Shown piece after piece: positions 9,033-18,349 of a stretch of 64,000 nucleotides of DNA. Made by a program: the position numbers and the translations under genes. This DNA is from JAPOXR01 sp965221935 (GTDB taxonomy: Bacteria > Pseudomonadota > Alphaproteobacteria > Rhodobacterales > Rhodobacteraceae), in assembly GCA_965221935.1 (NCBI GenBank), contig CBDCSZ010000078.1, positions 1 to 64,000 on the forward strand, given 5' to 3'. The notes below the pieces were generated by a model, which ran no database searches, was not told the origin of the DNA, and worked only from the letters and a program-made list of their open reading frames with translations. How positions within the stretch are numbered: the first letter of the stretch is position 1; each line of letters begins with the position of its first letter.

Positions 9033-9254
9033 GTGGCTTCAACCCAAGACCGTATCCGGAAAATCATCGCAGACAATCTCAGCGTGGGCCGTGAGCCTGA
9101 CTTTGACGCCAAGCTGGTCGACTCAGGCGTATCGTCGGTTGACTGCATCGCCTTTTTCAAGATTGTGAATGAAGAGTTTGGCCTTGGCCTGGTTGCCGAG
9201 GAGTGCAGGCAGTTCGAGACCCTTAACCAGCTGGTCGCACATATCGACAAGTAG
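9033..9254 (+). CDS. Acyl carrier protein, stand-alone
   Basis: This 73-residue protein has the acyl-carrier fold signature. The phosphopantetheine attachment site reads DSGVSSVDCIAFF, with the serine after the VS pair as the likely modified residue, followed by an acidic EEFGLGLVAEE stretch. It starts with GTG and I see no strong ribosome binding site. No fatty-acid, polyketide or peptide synthetase gene is nearby, so its pathway is unknown. It differs from housekeeping AcpP, which has a DSLD motif. Confidence 0.8.
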   Translation: MASTQDRIRKIIADNLSVGREPDFDAKLVDSGVSSVDCIAFFKIVNEEFGLGLVAEECRQFETLNQLVAHIDK

Positions 9255-10419
9255 GCGGCATCTCACCGCGACAGCGCCGGCTGCCCGGCGGTTTTCCACA
9301 ACGCCGGGCCGCAACCGTTGCGTCAACGGGCCAGAACCGCCCGGAACCGTCCACAGTTGTGGCAATAGCGTTCCGCCGGCGATTCAGCGCGTCAACGAGG
9401 GGCCGTGCCCGATTGGCCTGATCGCGCGCCGCGCCGGTGAGCGTGTCTTGCGCGGCCATCGGAAATCGGAAGTCCAGAACAGGCGCGGCTGTGCGGGCAC
9501 ATTCCGGCAAGCGATTCAAAGGCCGATAGCTGCCGCATGGGCCGAAAACCGGCAATGAAGGCTGGCCGGGCGTGAACCGGCCTGAGGCGCTTTCCGGAGC
9601 GAGGCCGGCGGAGTTTTCGTATCGCAGTTCCGGCGGCCGGCCGTTGCCGCACTCGCCGGACGCCGGCTGGATCGGCGGTCGCACCGCCTCTTTCCTGTTG
9701 GGAATTGCCAGGCTCTTTGCGGACTGTCAGGCTGCAGCGGGCGCAGATCCTCTGAAGCGACACTGCGGCCTGTTCACCTGGATTTTGGGCGCTGAACCCG
9801 GCACGCGGGCATTCCGGCCGGAGATCATCCGGACCCGCGTCAGCGACACAGTCGGTGTGCCGGGCAGTTTCCGACGACGCAACTGAGATGCCGGCACGCC
9901 GCGGGCGAAATGAAGGCGAGCGTTTTCCACCGGCTGCGGCGCCTCAAGGAAGCGCTGACACAAGCAATCGGCGCCGGCATTGCCCTGATCCCGACCGAGA
10001 TTGAGATTCCTGAACCGATGTTGCGGGGAGACCGGACCGGCGTATTCCGATTCCCGCGCCGGTCGCCAGGACCTTGGAGTCTTCGGGATCTGCGAATGGC
10101 GATTCGCCGCCGCGCTCGCCGTTCGATCGCCGCGATCGTGTTGGCCTTCGCCGGTGCCGGCCGGCGGGAAGAGCGCATTCGAGCTGCTAGGCAGGTATGG
10201 AACCTGGTCTGTAGGCGCGTGCCCGGTCCCCGTTTCCGCAGGCGACCCCGCCTGTAGAATCTCCGGCGGTCTTTGCTGATCCCTTTTGCAGTTATTCGCG
10301 TTCTGATAGCATCGGTTTCGTTCTGCGGAGATGCGCATAGCCGCCGATGCAGGCGTTTGCCCCTGGCGAGCTTGCGAGACAATTTCTGTGTACGATCATT
10401 TGCCATTCGGACTGATGCC
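9255..10419. other. Long stretch without a recognisable gene
   Basis: About 1.2 kb hold no gene that I can recognise on either strand. Several open frames occur because of high GC content, but their translations are arginine- and proline-rich with no domain pattern. The stretch leads into a permease pseudogene, so it is probably degraded coding sequence. Confidence 0.5.
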
Positions 10420-11055
10420 ATGAGCGCTGACGGCGACAATGCCCGGGACGGCATCCGATTTCAGGCCGACGAGAGGCCGGCTCTTGCCATCGCCCTCGGC
10501 ATGGGCCTGCAGATCGTGGTTTTGTCGCTTGCGGGCGTCATCCTGATCCCGACGATCGTGATGAGAGTTGGCGGCGCCGGCGAGAGTTATCTGCCGTGGG
10601 CGGTGTTCGCAACCGTCGCCATCTGCGGCGCGGCCACCATATTGCACGCGTTCAGGTTCCGACGGGTCGGACCGGCTATCTGGTCGTGATGGGGCCTGCG
10701 GGGGCCTTCATCGCTGTCAGCGCCGCCGCCGTTGAAGCGGGCGGTCCTGCGCTGCTGGCGACCTTGGTTGTCGTCTCGTCCCTGCTGCCGTTCGCGCTGG
10801 CCATGAAGCTTCCCTCTATGCAGCGGCTGCTGACGCCTACGGTCTCGGCGACGGTGCTGATGCTTATTCCGGTCACGGTGATGCCGTCGGTTCTTAGCCT
10901 CCTGGCAGAAGCGCCGCTTGGCGCACATCAATTGGCGGCGCCGTTGAGCGCCGATCATGGGCGTGGCTGCCGGCACGGCCATCGCTGCGGGATTTGGCCT
11001 GTATGACACAAAAACGATCCTGGAGGCACAGTGGTTCGGTTTCCCGACAGGTGAA
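10420..11055 (+). pseudogene. NCS2 (xanthine/uracil) permease, frameshifted and truncated
   Basis: Three frames together read as the N-terminal part of an NCS2 nucleobase transporter. The ATG at 10420 opens MSADGDNARDGIRFQ and runs into two membrane segments (LGMGLQIVVLSLAGVILIPT). After a frameshift near 10665 a second frame gives VVMGPAGAFIAVSAAAVEAG and LLTPTVSATVLMLIPVTVMP, typical of NCS2 permeases. After another near 10950 a third gives IAAGFGLYDTKTILEAQWFG. The rest of the gene is missing. It cannot make a working transporter. Confidence 0.8.
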
Positions 11056-11098
11056 TGTGTGCCTGCTCAGACACATATGAACTTTTTCGGGCGGCGCC

Positions 11099-11154
11099 GG
11101 GGGTCTTGGAAACCGGAGGGAGGGCGCAGCCCGACCGGAGGGTTCCAAGACCCC
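11099..11154. terminator. Long inverted repeat, terminator-like or IS end
   Basis: GGGGTCTTGGAA at 11100-11111 is matched by TTCCAAGACCCC at 11143-11154, a perfect 12-bp stem around a GC-rich loop. No T-run follows on either side, so it is not a classical Rho-independent terminator. It lies at the junction between the permease pseudogene and an IS481-like remnant and may mark an element boundary. Confidence 0.45.
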
Positions 11155-11234
11155 GGATCAGATTTTGACTTGCCCTGAGGGGCGGGGTTCTCCATCAGTT
11201 CGCTTTGATGATGAAACCGAAAAGGAGAACCCCA

Positions 11235-11547
11235 ATGCAAGTTTTCGGCTTGCCCGGCCATGTTATCAGAAACGCCGCCCGCGCGTCACGGCTTTTGTCT
11301 CAAACCGACGCGGGAACCCGCATGCGGGAGCTGCGCATGCGGTTCCCGGCCTTGGGGGAGGGGGAAGATCGCGGCGGCGCTGCGCCGCGAGGGGACCGCG
11401 GTCTCCGACGCGACGGTCGGGCAGGTCATCCATGATCTGGTCAGCAGAGGCCGCATGGCCCCGGTCAGCGCCTTCACACCGCAGCGCCGGCGCAGCCGGA
11501 ACCGGCGCCCGCACGCGGTGCGGATCCCCCGCGCCCTCCGGGCCGGG
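11235..11547 (+). pseudogene. IS481-like transposase, N-terminal remnant
   Basis: AAGGAG precedes the ATG at 11235. The first frame reads MQVFGLPGHVIRNAARASRL and then MRELRMRFPALGEG; a frameshift in a G-run near 11358 moves to KIAAALRREGTAVSDATVGQ. This is the N-terminal helix-turn-helix region of an IS481-type transposase; HAVRIPRALRAG corresponds to the linker before the catalytic domain. The sequence stops exactly where the next element begins (11548), so the catalytic part is lost. Confidence 0.65.
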
Positions 11548-11710
11548 CAATGGCATTCGGATAGACTTGCCGTTCTGGGACCGGTTTTTTTGCTTCCCGC
11601 AATCCGTTGAAATGACGGGACTTTCGGCACGGGAACATTTTTTTCTCCGGCCCCCTTGACAAGCGGCCCCGAATCCTCAAGCTGTGATCAGGCGGATTCG
11701 GGAAACGCCC

Positions 11711-12568
11711 ATGGACCAGCGGATCATCGACCTCAAGTCGACCACCTTCTCGGGCCGCCGCCTGAACCGGCGGCAGATCGCCGACATCCAGGAGACCGTC
11801 GCGATGCTCCCCAACGACAGCCGCAACGAACTCGCGAAGACCATCTGCGAGCATCTCGGCTGGACAACGGCGAAAGGCGGCTACAGGGTCGGGGCCTGCC
11901 TCGGGATGCTGGAGACGCTGGAGAGCCACGGCATCCTGACGCTGCCGCCGAAGCGGGAGGACAGCGTCCGCGACATGACGTCCGCGCCGGCATGGACCTC
12001 CGCCTCCGACCCGCGGCCGGAGATCGCGGCGCCGCTGTCCGACCTGCGTCCGCTTCGCGCCGAGCCCGTCGCCGGCGCCGAGGGGCGGCAGCTGTGGAAC
12101 GCCTTCGTCGACCGCCACCACTATCTCGGCTACAGACGCCCCTTTGGGGCGCATATCCGCTATTTCGTGATCGACCGGCACGGCCGCAGGCTGGGATGCC
12201 TGCTGTTCGATGCGGTGACGAAGAGGCTCCCGTGCCGTGACGGCTGGATCGGATGGAAGGACCGGACACGCGACCGCAGGCGGCATCTGATGGTGGTCAA
12301 CTCGCGGTTCCTGGTGTTTCCGTGGGTGCGGTCGAAAAACCTGGCGTCCTCGGCGCTGGCCATGGCTACGCGCCGTCTCGCCGGCGACTGGGAGCGCATC
12401 CACGGATACCGGCCTGTCCTCTGCGAGACCTTCATCGACGAGACCCGGTTCAGGGCTTCGTGCTGCCGCGCGGCCAACTGGAAGCGCATCGGGGAGACCG
12501 CCGGCAGGGGAAAGCCGCGCAAGGGCGTCTATGTCCTGCCGCTCCGGGAGGGCGCCCGCGGCGCGTGA
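11711..12568 (+). CDS. DruA-like DUF4338 protein, transposon-borne
   Basis: This 285-residue protein (294 with the GTG at 11684) matches the DUF4338 family, whose best-known member is DruA of the Druantia anti-phage system. The N-terminal part has GRRLNRRQIADIQETV and LAKTICEHLGW. The core has LWNAFVDRHHYLGYRRPFG, IRYFVIDRHGRRLGCLLF, LMVVNSRFLVFPWVRSKNL and LCETFIDETRFRASCCRAAN, ending GRGKPRKGVYVLPL. DUF4338 proteins also accompany transposases. Its last 38 bases overlap the transposase in another frame, suggesting coupled expression. Role: perhaps target choice or DNA binding; this is inference. Confidence 0.8.
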   Translation: MDQRIIDLKSTTFSGRRLNRRQIADIQETVAMLPNDSRNELAKTICEHLGWTTAKGGYRVGACLGMLETLESHGILTLPPKREDSVRDMTSAPAWTSASDPRPEIAAPLSDLRPLRAEPVAGAEGRQLWNAFVDRHHYLGYRRPFGAHIRYFVIDRHGRRLGCLLFDAVTKRLPCRDGWIGWKDRTRDRRRHLMVVNSRFLVFPWVRSKNLASSALAMATRRLAGDWERIHGYRPVLCETFIDETRFRASCCRAANWKRIGETAGRGKPRKGVYVLPLREGARGA

Positions 12569-13763
12569 GGACGCGCGCTGGCAGAAGCGCCGCCGCGTGT
12601 TCGACTGCCTGCTGATCATGCTGTTCGTGCTCCGCCTCGTCGCCGCGCCGCGCGGGCAAGGCTGCCGCGCCACGCTGTGCGAGCTCTGGGAACAGTGCGC
12701 GGCAGCCGGCATCGAGCTGCCGCAGGACGAGCCTCCGGCGGCGTCGACGGCCTGCGAGGCGCGGGAGAAACTCGACGAAACCGCGTTCCGCAGACTGCAC
12801 CGGGAGATCCTCGCCCACGGTTCCGACGGCCCCCTGTGGAAAGAACACCGGACCTTCGCCATCGACGGGTCGAAGATCACCCTTCCGAGGGAACTGCTGC
12901 GCGCCGGATACCGGACCCCGAACGACGGCGCCCGCTATCCGCAGGGCCTGCTGTCCTGTCTTTACCGCCTCGGCAGCCGCATCCCGGTCGACTTCGACCT
13001 CTTCAGCCACGGGAACGAGCGCGCGGCCGCCCTCACCCATCCCGGCCATGCCGCCGAAGGCGATGTCATCGTCTATGACCGCGGATACTGGTCGTTCGAA
13101 ATGGCCCTGTTCCACCAGCTGCGCAAGCTGAACTTCGTCTTCCGCATCCAGAACAACGCCAACCCGGCCTTCCGCGCCTTCATCAATTCCGGACAGACCG
13201 ACCGCGTCATCACCCTCGCGGCGCCCAGGGACGCAGCCGAACTGCGCGGACGGTGCATCCGCATCCGCCTGGTCAAACACACGGCCGGCGAAACCAGATG
13301 CTGTCTCGCAACATCCCTGCTCGATGCCCGGCGCTATGCCATCCCGGCGCTCTCGGGCCTTTACCACGGGCGCTGGCAAGCCGAAGAAGGACACAAGACT
13401 GGAAAGGCCGTGATCGAGAGCTTTCACGCAAAGTCCGAGCGCGGCGTGCGCCAGGAGCTCTATGCCGCCCTCACACTGGTCACCGTCGCGCGCCTGTTCG
13501 CCAACCGCTGCGATCATGACCTCAACCACAATTCCGGCGATGATGACCTCCCGGCCATGCGCGCCAACTTCAGGAACGGGCTGAGACTGGTCGGACGCGA
13601 AATCGAGGCCATGTTCCTCAGGCAGAGCGCCATGGCCGCACAATCCGTCAAAAGGATCATGACAGGCCTCTCCCAATGCATCCAGCGCGAAAGGCCAGGG
13701 AGAAGTTACAAACGGGAATCAAGGCAGCCAGTGAGCAAGTGGCAGAAACAACGAACCGCCTGA
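12531..13763 (+). CDS. IS4-family transposase
   Basis: This 410-residue protein is a DDE transposase of the IS4 type. The catalytic residues can be read: the first Asp in FAIDGSKITLP, the second in VIVYDRGYWSFEM, and the Glu in the Y-R-E-K signature YHGRWQAEEGHKTGK. The middle has GLLSCLYRLGSRIPVDF and HGNERAAALTHPGHA. All three acidic residues are present and the frame is open, so it could be active. It overlaps the DruA-like gene by 38 bases in another frame; a fusion by frameshifting is possible but unproven. Confidence 0.85.
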   Translation: MSCRSGRAPAAREDARWQKRRRVFDCLLIMLFVLRLVAAPRGQGCRATLCELWEQCAAAGIELPQDEPPAASTACEAREKLDETAFRRLHREILAHGSDGPLWKEHRTFAIDGSKITLPRELLRAGYRTPNDGARYPQGLLSCLYRLGSRIPVDFDLFSHGNERAAALTHPGHAAEGDVIVYDRGYWSFEMALFHQLRKLNFVFRIQNNANPAFRAFINSGQTDRVITLAAPRDAAELRGRCIRIRLVKHTAGETRCCLATSLLDARRYAIPALSGLYHGRWQAEEGHKTGKAVIESFHAKSERGVRQELYAALTLVTVARLFANRCDHDLNHNSGDDDLPAMRANFRNGLRLVGREIEAMFLRQSAMAAQSVKRIMTGLSQCIQRERPGRSYKRESRQPVSKWQKQRTA

Positions 13764-13802
13764 CAAAATAACACAACCGCAAAGCCCCCGGCTTCCGGCA
13801 AG

Positions 13803-13829
13803 ACCCGAAGCGCGCGGGTTTTCTTATCC
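13803..13829 (+). terminator. Possible terminator after the IS4-type transposase
   Basis: ACCCG and CGGGT form a short stem separated by AAGCGCG and followed by TTTTCTT. It lies 40 bases after the transposase stop and just inside the right end of the element, where a terminator would stop outward transcription. The stem is short, so confidence is modest. Confidence 0.4.
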
Positions 13830-14739
13830 GAACAACAAAAAAACTTATCCGAATGCCATTGGTCGGGCCGCCCGGGTGTCTGGATGTTCCGCTGTCTCTC
13901 AGGCCCGCGACAGGACGGCGCCCTCCGGCGCCAGCCCGGTGGTGGCGAAACGCCACAGCGCCACCAGCAGCTTGCGCGCCAGCGCGACGATCCCCCGCTT
14001 CCGGGAGCGCCCGTCGCGGGCGCTGACATAGTTCGTGTCTGCCAGAAAACCCCCATTTTTTGCGATATCGGACGACGGGTTTCAACAGATCCGGGCGCCA
14101 TGGCGGGTGATTTCCCTGCTCCGGGATGTCCGCGCGCCTCAAGTGGCGGGTTTCCCGCCGCCGGCGCCGTGATTTTTTTGGCCAGTTTTGACAACAGCGC
14201 ACAGGGAGCCGTTCCCGCTCCGGGCGGGCGGCGAATGAAGCGGTGTTTCGGGAGCGCCGTCAGGCGGCGCGTCGCCGCCGCGCCTTCCGGCGCAGCAGAA
14301 GGCCGATGCGGTGGATGTTGAGGGCGACCACGGAAAGCGCCGCCGCGCGGGCAAAGCCCTCCGGCCCGCGGGCCAGGACCCGGTCGAGACCGCGGTGCCC
14401 GAGGTTGTTGATCGCCGATTCCACCGCCGGATGCCGGCGCCGCATCGCCGCGAACTCGCCACCCTGCTCGCGCTCGCGCTCAGCCTTGTTGAGATAACCC
14501 TTCTTCGGCAGCGCATTGTTGTCGAGCAGCGCGTCAAGACGCACACGGTTGCCGGGGCTGTGAAAGCCGCGGTCGAAGCTCACCGCGCGGAGGTCGGGAA
14601 ACCGCGCCTGGGCGGCCTCGACCATCGGCGCCGCATAATCCACGTCGCTGCCCTCCCACATGACCTCGTGGTGAAGGATGAAGCCGTGCCGGTCCTCCAG
14701 GATGCAGACCGGAACGCCAAGCTCCACCGGACATCCCGC

Positions 14740-16014
14740 CTCGTATGTTCAGAGAATCAGAATTGAACGAGGGAGGTGGCTGTGGATAAGTTGGGGGGCG
14801 GATTCCTGTGGAAAACCCGCCGCTTGTGTTCCGCCGCCTCTCCGGTTCATTTCTGTGCCGGGACCGCCGCCGCCAGGCCTGGCGGCGGCGGAGCGGGGCC
14901 AGGCCCCGCAGGACGGGTCGGACCGAAACCGCCTTGGATCATCGGATCCGTGGGCAAGCGTGGTCGGCCCGCCCTCCCTTCAGCCTCCCGGGTCCTGAAT
15001 GGATGCCTGGGGTTCGAGAACCGAATCATCGCGAGGATAGGAGCGGGAGACCATGGCCATCGTAGCCGCCGGAATCGACGTCAGCAAGAAGACACTCAAC
15101 ATCCATCTCAGCGGCAGGGACGACACCGCCGCCAACGACAGGGACGGCTTCCGCAAGGTCGCCCGCATCCTGAGGGACGGCGGCGCGGAGCGGGCCGTCA
15201 TCGAGGCCACCGGCCGGATGCACAGGGCCCTCTTCCAGTCCCTGCATGACCGCGGCTTCACCGTCTGCGTGGTCAACCCCCGCCAGTCCCGGGACTTCGC
15301 CAGGGCCGGCGGCGAGCTGGCGAAGACGGACCGGGTCGACGCCAGGGCGCTGGCCGCCTTCGGGGCCGCGTTTCCGGACATGGCGGCCTCGGCGCCGGCC
15401 GGCGTGACGGTCGACCGGCTCCGCGACATGCTCGTGCTCCGGGAGAAGCTCGTGGACCAGCGCGCCGACCTGAAGCTGGCCTTCGACGAGGTCGGCGATC
15501 CGGCTCCGGACGGGCCGGTCCCGAAAATCCTCGCGGAGCTTGACGCCGGCGTCCGCGAGTATGACCGGCGGATCAAGGAGCTGATCACCGGCGCGGAGGA
15601 GGCCGAGGGACGTCCTCTACATGGCGGCGATGGCGGCCTGCGCGTTCAATCCCGAGATGGCGGAGTTCCACGGCCGGCTGAAGGAAAGGGGAAAGCCCCA
15701 CAAAGTCGCGGTGACCGCGGTCATGCGCAAGCTGATCGTGACCGCGAACGCCCTTCTCCGCGACCGGCGCATGTGGGAGGACCGGACCGGGGCCGCCGCC
15801 GGCTGACGCCCGCGCGGACCGTGTCCCGCGGCCGTCTGCGGGGCACAAAACGAATCAGACGCGCCGGTCAGGTCACCGCGGCCGGACTGCCTCGGCATGC
15901 CCGCATTGCGCCCGCCTGTGGACGGGCCTGTGGACGGGATGTGGAAAACCCGGAACAGGACCTCCGAAAACCGCCGGAAAAGGCCGAATCCGGGCTTGAC
16001 TCAAAACATGGATG
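14740..16014 (+). mobile_element. Second IS110-type element, inserted in the ISNCY transposase
   Basis: The boundaries follow from rejoining the ISNCY transposase: its codons for SKGK end at 16015 and those for AGCPVE end at 14739, leaving these 1,275 bases as the insertion. As usual for IS110-type elements, I see neither clear inverted ends nor a target duplication. Within it is a transposase with an internal deletion, so this copy is dead. Confidence 0.7.
15053..15806 (+). pseudogene. IS110-family transposase with internal deletion
   Basis: The first frame opens MAIVAAGIDVSKKTLNIHLS and includes VIEATGRMHRALFQSLHD and KTDRVDARALAAFGAAFP, the RuvC-like DEDD domain. Around 15605 the frame breaks and resumes as LYMAAMAACAFNPEMAEFHG and HKVAVTAVMRKLIVTANALL, the tail of the family. 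The block between (the serine-containing Transposase_20 motif, about 100 residues) is missing. The gene is non-functional. It is not the same as the IS110-type transposase that encloses it. Confidence 0.85.
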
Positions 16015-18282
16015 CTTGCCCTTCGAGATCCAGCGCGTGTGCGGCTCGAAGACCGGGAACACCTTCTCATCCTGCGGGATGGTCCCGCCCTTGAGAAGAC
16101 GGCGCTCCACCTGGTCAATCTGACGCTTCGCATGCGCGATATACCCTTCGATCTCCACGATCTCCCAGGCCTTCACTCCATGCGCGGCCAGATCCGCAAG
16201 GCCCGCCTCCGCACGCGCGACAAGCTTGAGGCAGCGCGCAAGATATGCCTCCACATGCTCAGGACGCGCCCGCCGGGTCACCCGCACCCTGTGGAACAGC
16301 CGCTGAACCGAGCGCGACAGGTGTTTCCACTGGCGCCAGCCGCTGACACCGCTCTCTTCCGCCGAGCGGCCCGCCGCGCGGAGCAGGCAGCGCATCGCGT
16401 CCCACAGGAGACTGACATCCGTCGGATAGCGCACATCGGTCTCGGCCACGAAAGAGTCACACCGCCCGGCCAACGGCGCGCCAGGCTTTTTTCCTGCGAC
16501 CGCATGGCCGCTCTCCACCACCAGACCGTTCACCGCCGCCAGAAGCTCCGGACTCAGAAGGCTCACATTGTCCACCAGCCTCTGATGGGTGTAACGGTGA
16601 TCGTCCCAGACGTCCGCATGGCCGAGAAACCGGCGCAGCGTCCTGTGCTCGTTCACCAGCTCGCGGAGACGGTCGAAATCGCAGCCCAGACCCTGCTTGA
16701 CCACGCCCATCACAAGGATCCGCCACATCTCCATGCCCGGACGGCCCACGGTCCTGTCGGTCCCGGGAAGAATGTGCTCCTCCAGAAGCGCGAACAGCCG
16801 GGAGCGGAAATGCCCGTCGGCGTAGAGATGCTGAAGGCCCAGCAGCAGGGCCGGGATGTCGTCCCTGGACCTGAGGTCCAGCTCAATGTCCTCGATGCGG
16901 ACCTCGCCGAGTTCCATCTGCGGATTGCGTACCTGTCTCATCTTTGCCTCGCGAAGAAGTGCGCACATCGGCCCGAATTGGGCCCGAAAGGGTCGAAAAC
17001 AGCCTTCCAGCCGAAATCTTCGCGGCGAGAATACCACAATTAAACACATAGAGTCAATGACTTAGTGGGTTTTCTGGCAATCACTAGTTCCGGAACCATT
17101 TCGACAGCGCGCTGTCCGGCTGACAGCGCAGCCAGCGCCACGCCATCTGCACCAGATGCTTGCGCAGCATCGGGTTTCCGGCCTTGCTGATTCCCTGGTC
17201 ACGGTCGATGCCGCCGCTCGCGAAGGGAACCGGCGCAAGTCCCGCCAGGCTGGCCAGCTGCCGGCGGCTGCGGAACTCCCTGTGGAACAGTTCCCTGCCC
17301 AGCAGAAGCGCATCGTTCGGCCCGATCCCGCGCAGCCGGACCAGATCCGCCGCGCCGTGCGCGCGGCTCATAGCGGAAAACCCGTCGTCCCGCGCGGAAA
17401 GACTGTCAAGCGCCTCCCGCGACGCCTTCAGCGCCGAGGCCTTTTCCGCCCCGGCCGCCGCCATCTCCGCGCAGACCAGCCCGATCCGGCCGAGGATGCC
17501 GCGGATCTCGGCCAGAAGCCCCGGCGGCAGCTCCATGCCGCAGGCGGTCTCAAGACCGCCGAGGCGGGCGCGGAACCCTTTCCCGGCCGGATCCCCGGCG
17601 GACACCCCGTGGAGCCGGAGCAGCCCGGCGACCGTGTTCGCCAGCCGCCGCCGCTCCTTAACCAGACGCTCCCGCCGGCGCAGAAGCCGCCGCGCGTCCT
17701 CCTCGGCGACCGTCGGGATCCGGACCGGCGACATCGCGTCCCGGTCGCCGCCGTCCCAGGCCCGCAGCGCCCGCACCATCTTGCGGGCGTCGATCCGGTC
17801 CGTCTTCGCCCGCCTCTTCCGGCGCACCACCTCGAGGCCCGCCGGATCGCAGACCACGACATCGATCTCCGGAGCGCGCGCGCCGAGCCACCGGGCGAGC
17901 CAGAAGCCCTCGTATCCGGCCTCGCAGGTCAGAAGCGTCCGGGACGGTCCTCCAGCTCCGGCGCGGGTCTTCGCGATTTTCTCCAGAAGACCTCCCGTGT
18001 CAGCCGGCTCCAGCTTGTGCATCCCGACCCTGTCCGGCTCCCCGGGCCCGCCGACCGCGACGACCCAGGACGACCCGCTCACTTCCAACGCGACGCACAG
18101 CGTGTTAACCTCGCCCCCGGAAGGGGTCACGCCGTTCAGATCTTTCGGCATTCCTGTTCTCCTTTCACCCGGCAAGGGGTTGCCGTTTAACGGCCCCTTG
18201 CCACCATATGTTGATGTCAGAACGCCCTTTTGGACCGAATCATCCCCAAGGGCAATTCCCAACAGGACACATGGCATCTTCC

Positions 18283-18328
18283 CGGACTGTGCCGGTTTCC
18301 AGGAAATCCGACGTCAGCCCAAACCGGG
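18283..18328 (-). repeat. Dispersed palindromic repeat, copy 2
   Basis: Inverted copy of 8830-8875, with only a few differences. It starts five bases beyond the outer end of the IS110-type element (18278) and ends shortly before the IS1634 element. Its position next to an IS end suggests it may be a preferred target or part of a further element. Confidence 0.6.
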
Positions 18329-18349
18329 AAACCCAGCCCATCTTTAACA

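Larger units (their letters stand above)
11548..13861 (+). mobile_element. IS4-type element carrying a DruA-like gene, intact ends
   Basis: The element is bounded by a 16-bp perfect inverted repeat, CAATGGCATTCGGATA, reading inward from 11548 and, on the other strand, from 13861. Between the ends (2,314 bp) lie a DUF4338/DruA-like gene and an overlapping IS4-type DDE transposase, both open. A TTGACA sequence at 11658 could be part of its promoter. I see no clear target duplication: the left flank is an IS481 remnant and the right flank, after two bases, is the end of an IS110-type element. Confidence 0.75.
14260..16941 (-). pseudogene. ISNCY-type transposase, split by an IS110-type insertion
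   Basis: The N-terminal part (16015-16941) starts MRQVRNPQMELGEVRIED and contains CDSFVAETDVRYPTDVSLLW and VFEPHTRWISKGK. The C-terminal part (14260-14739) resumes at AGCPVELGVPVCILEDRHGF, followed by VSFDRGFHSPGNR and LPKKGYLNKAERE. Joined at GK/AG the two halves give one continuous protein of about 470 residues of the ISNCY (IS1202-like) type. The DDE residues appear to be present across the halves, but the protein cannot be made whole. Confidence 0.85.
14035..17084 (-). mobile_element. ISNCY-type element with 6-bp target duplication, interrupted by an IS110-type element
   Basis: The ends are imperfect inverted repeats: GTGTCTGCCAGAAAACCCC from 14035, and GTGATTGCCAGAAAACCCAC on the other strand from 17084. 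TAGTTC flanks both sides (14029-14034 and 17085-17090), a 6-bp target duplication within the IS110-type transposase. Minus the 14740-16014 insertion, the element is about 1,775 bp. This is direct evidence of its insertion into the older IS110 copy. Confidence 0.85.
13899..18151 (-). pseudogene. IS110-family transposase, split by insertion
   Basis: The N-terminal part (17085-18151) reads MPKDLNGVTPSGGEVNTLCV, contains the RuvC-like KTDRIDARKMVRAL and, in the Transposase_20 region, LVRLRGIGPNDALLLGREL and the LAGLAPVPFASGGIDRDQG block. It stops at SALSKWFRN. The C-terminal part (13899-14034) continues YVSARDGRSRKRGIVALARK. The break coincides with the TAGTTC target duplication of the inserted element. 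Copy 2 at 23398-24484 shows the joined sequence, which confirms the order. Confidence 0.85.
13864..18278 (-). mobile_element. IS110-type element, copy 1, interrupted by an ISNCY-type element
   Basis: The two outer parts match a second copy at 23271-24519. Shared sequence begins with GATGCCATG at the transposase-upstream end (18278) and ends with GGGCGGCCCG at the other (13864). Without the inserted 14035-17084 and its 6-bp duplication, the element is about 1,359 bp, normal for IS110. The upstream end abuts copy 2 of the 46-base dispersed repeat; the downstream end lies two bases from the DruA element. Confidence 0.75.

Noticed and set aside
16012..17043. A 343-codon plus-strand frame opposite the ISNCY transposase
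   Set aside because: The minus strand encodes clear transposase sequence with known motifs, so this frame is a shadow.
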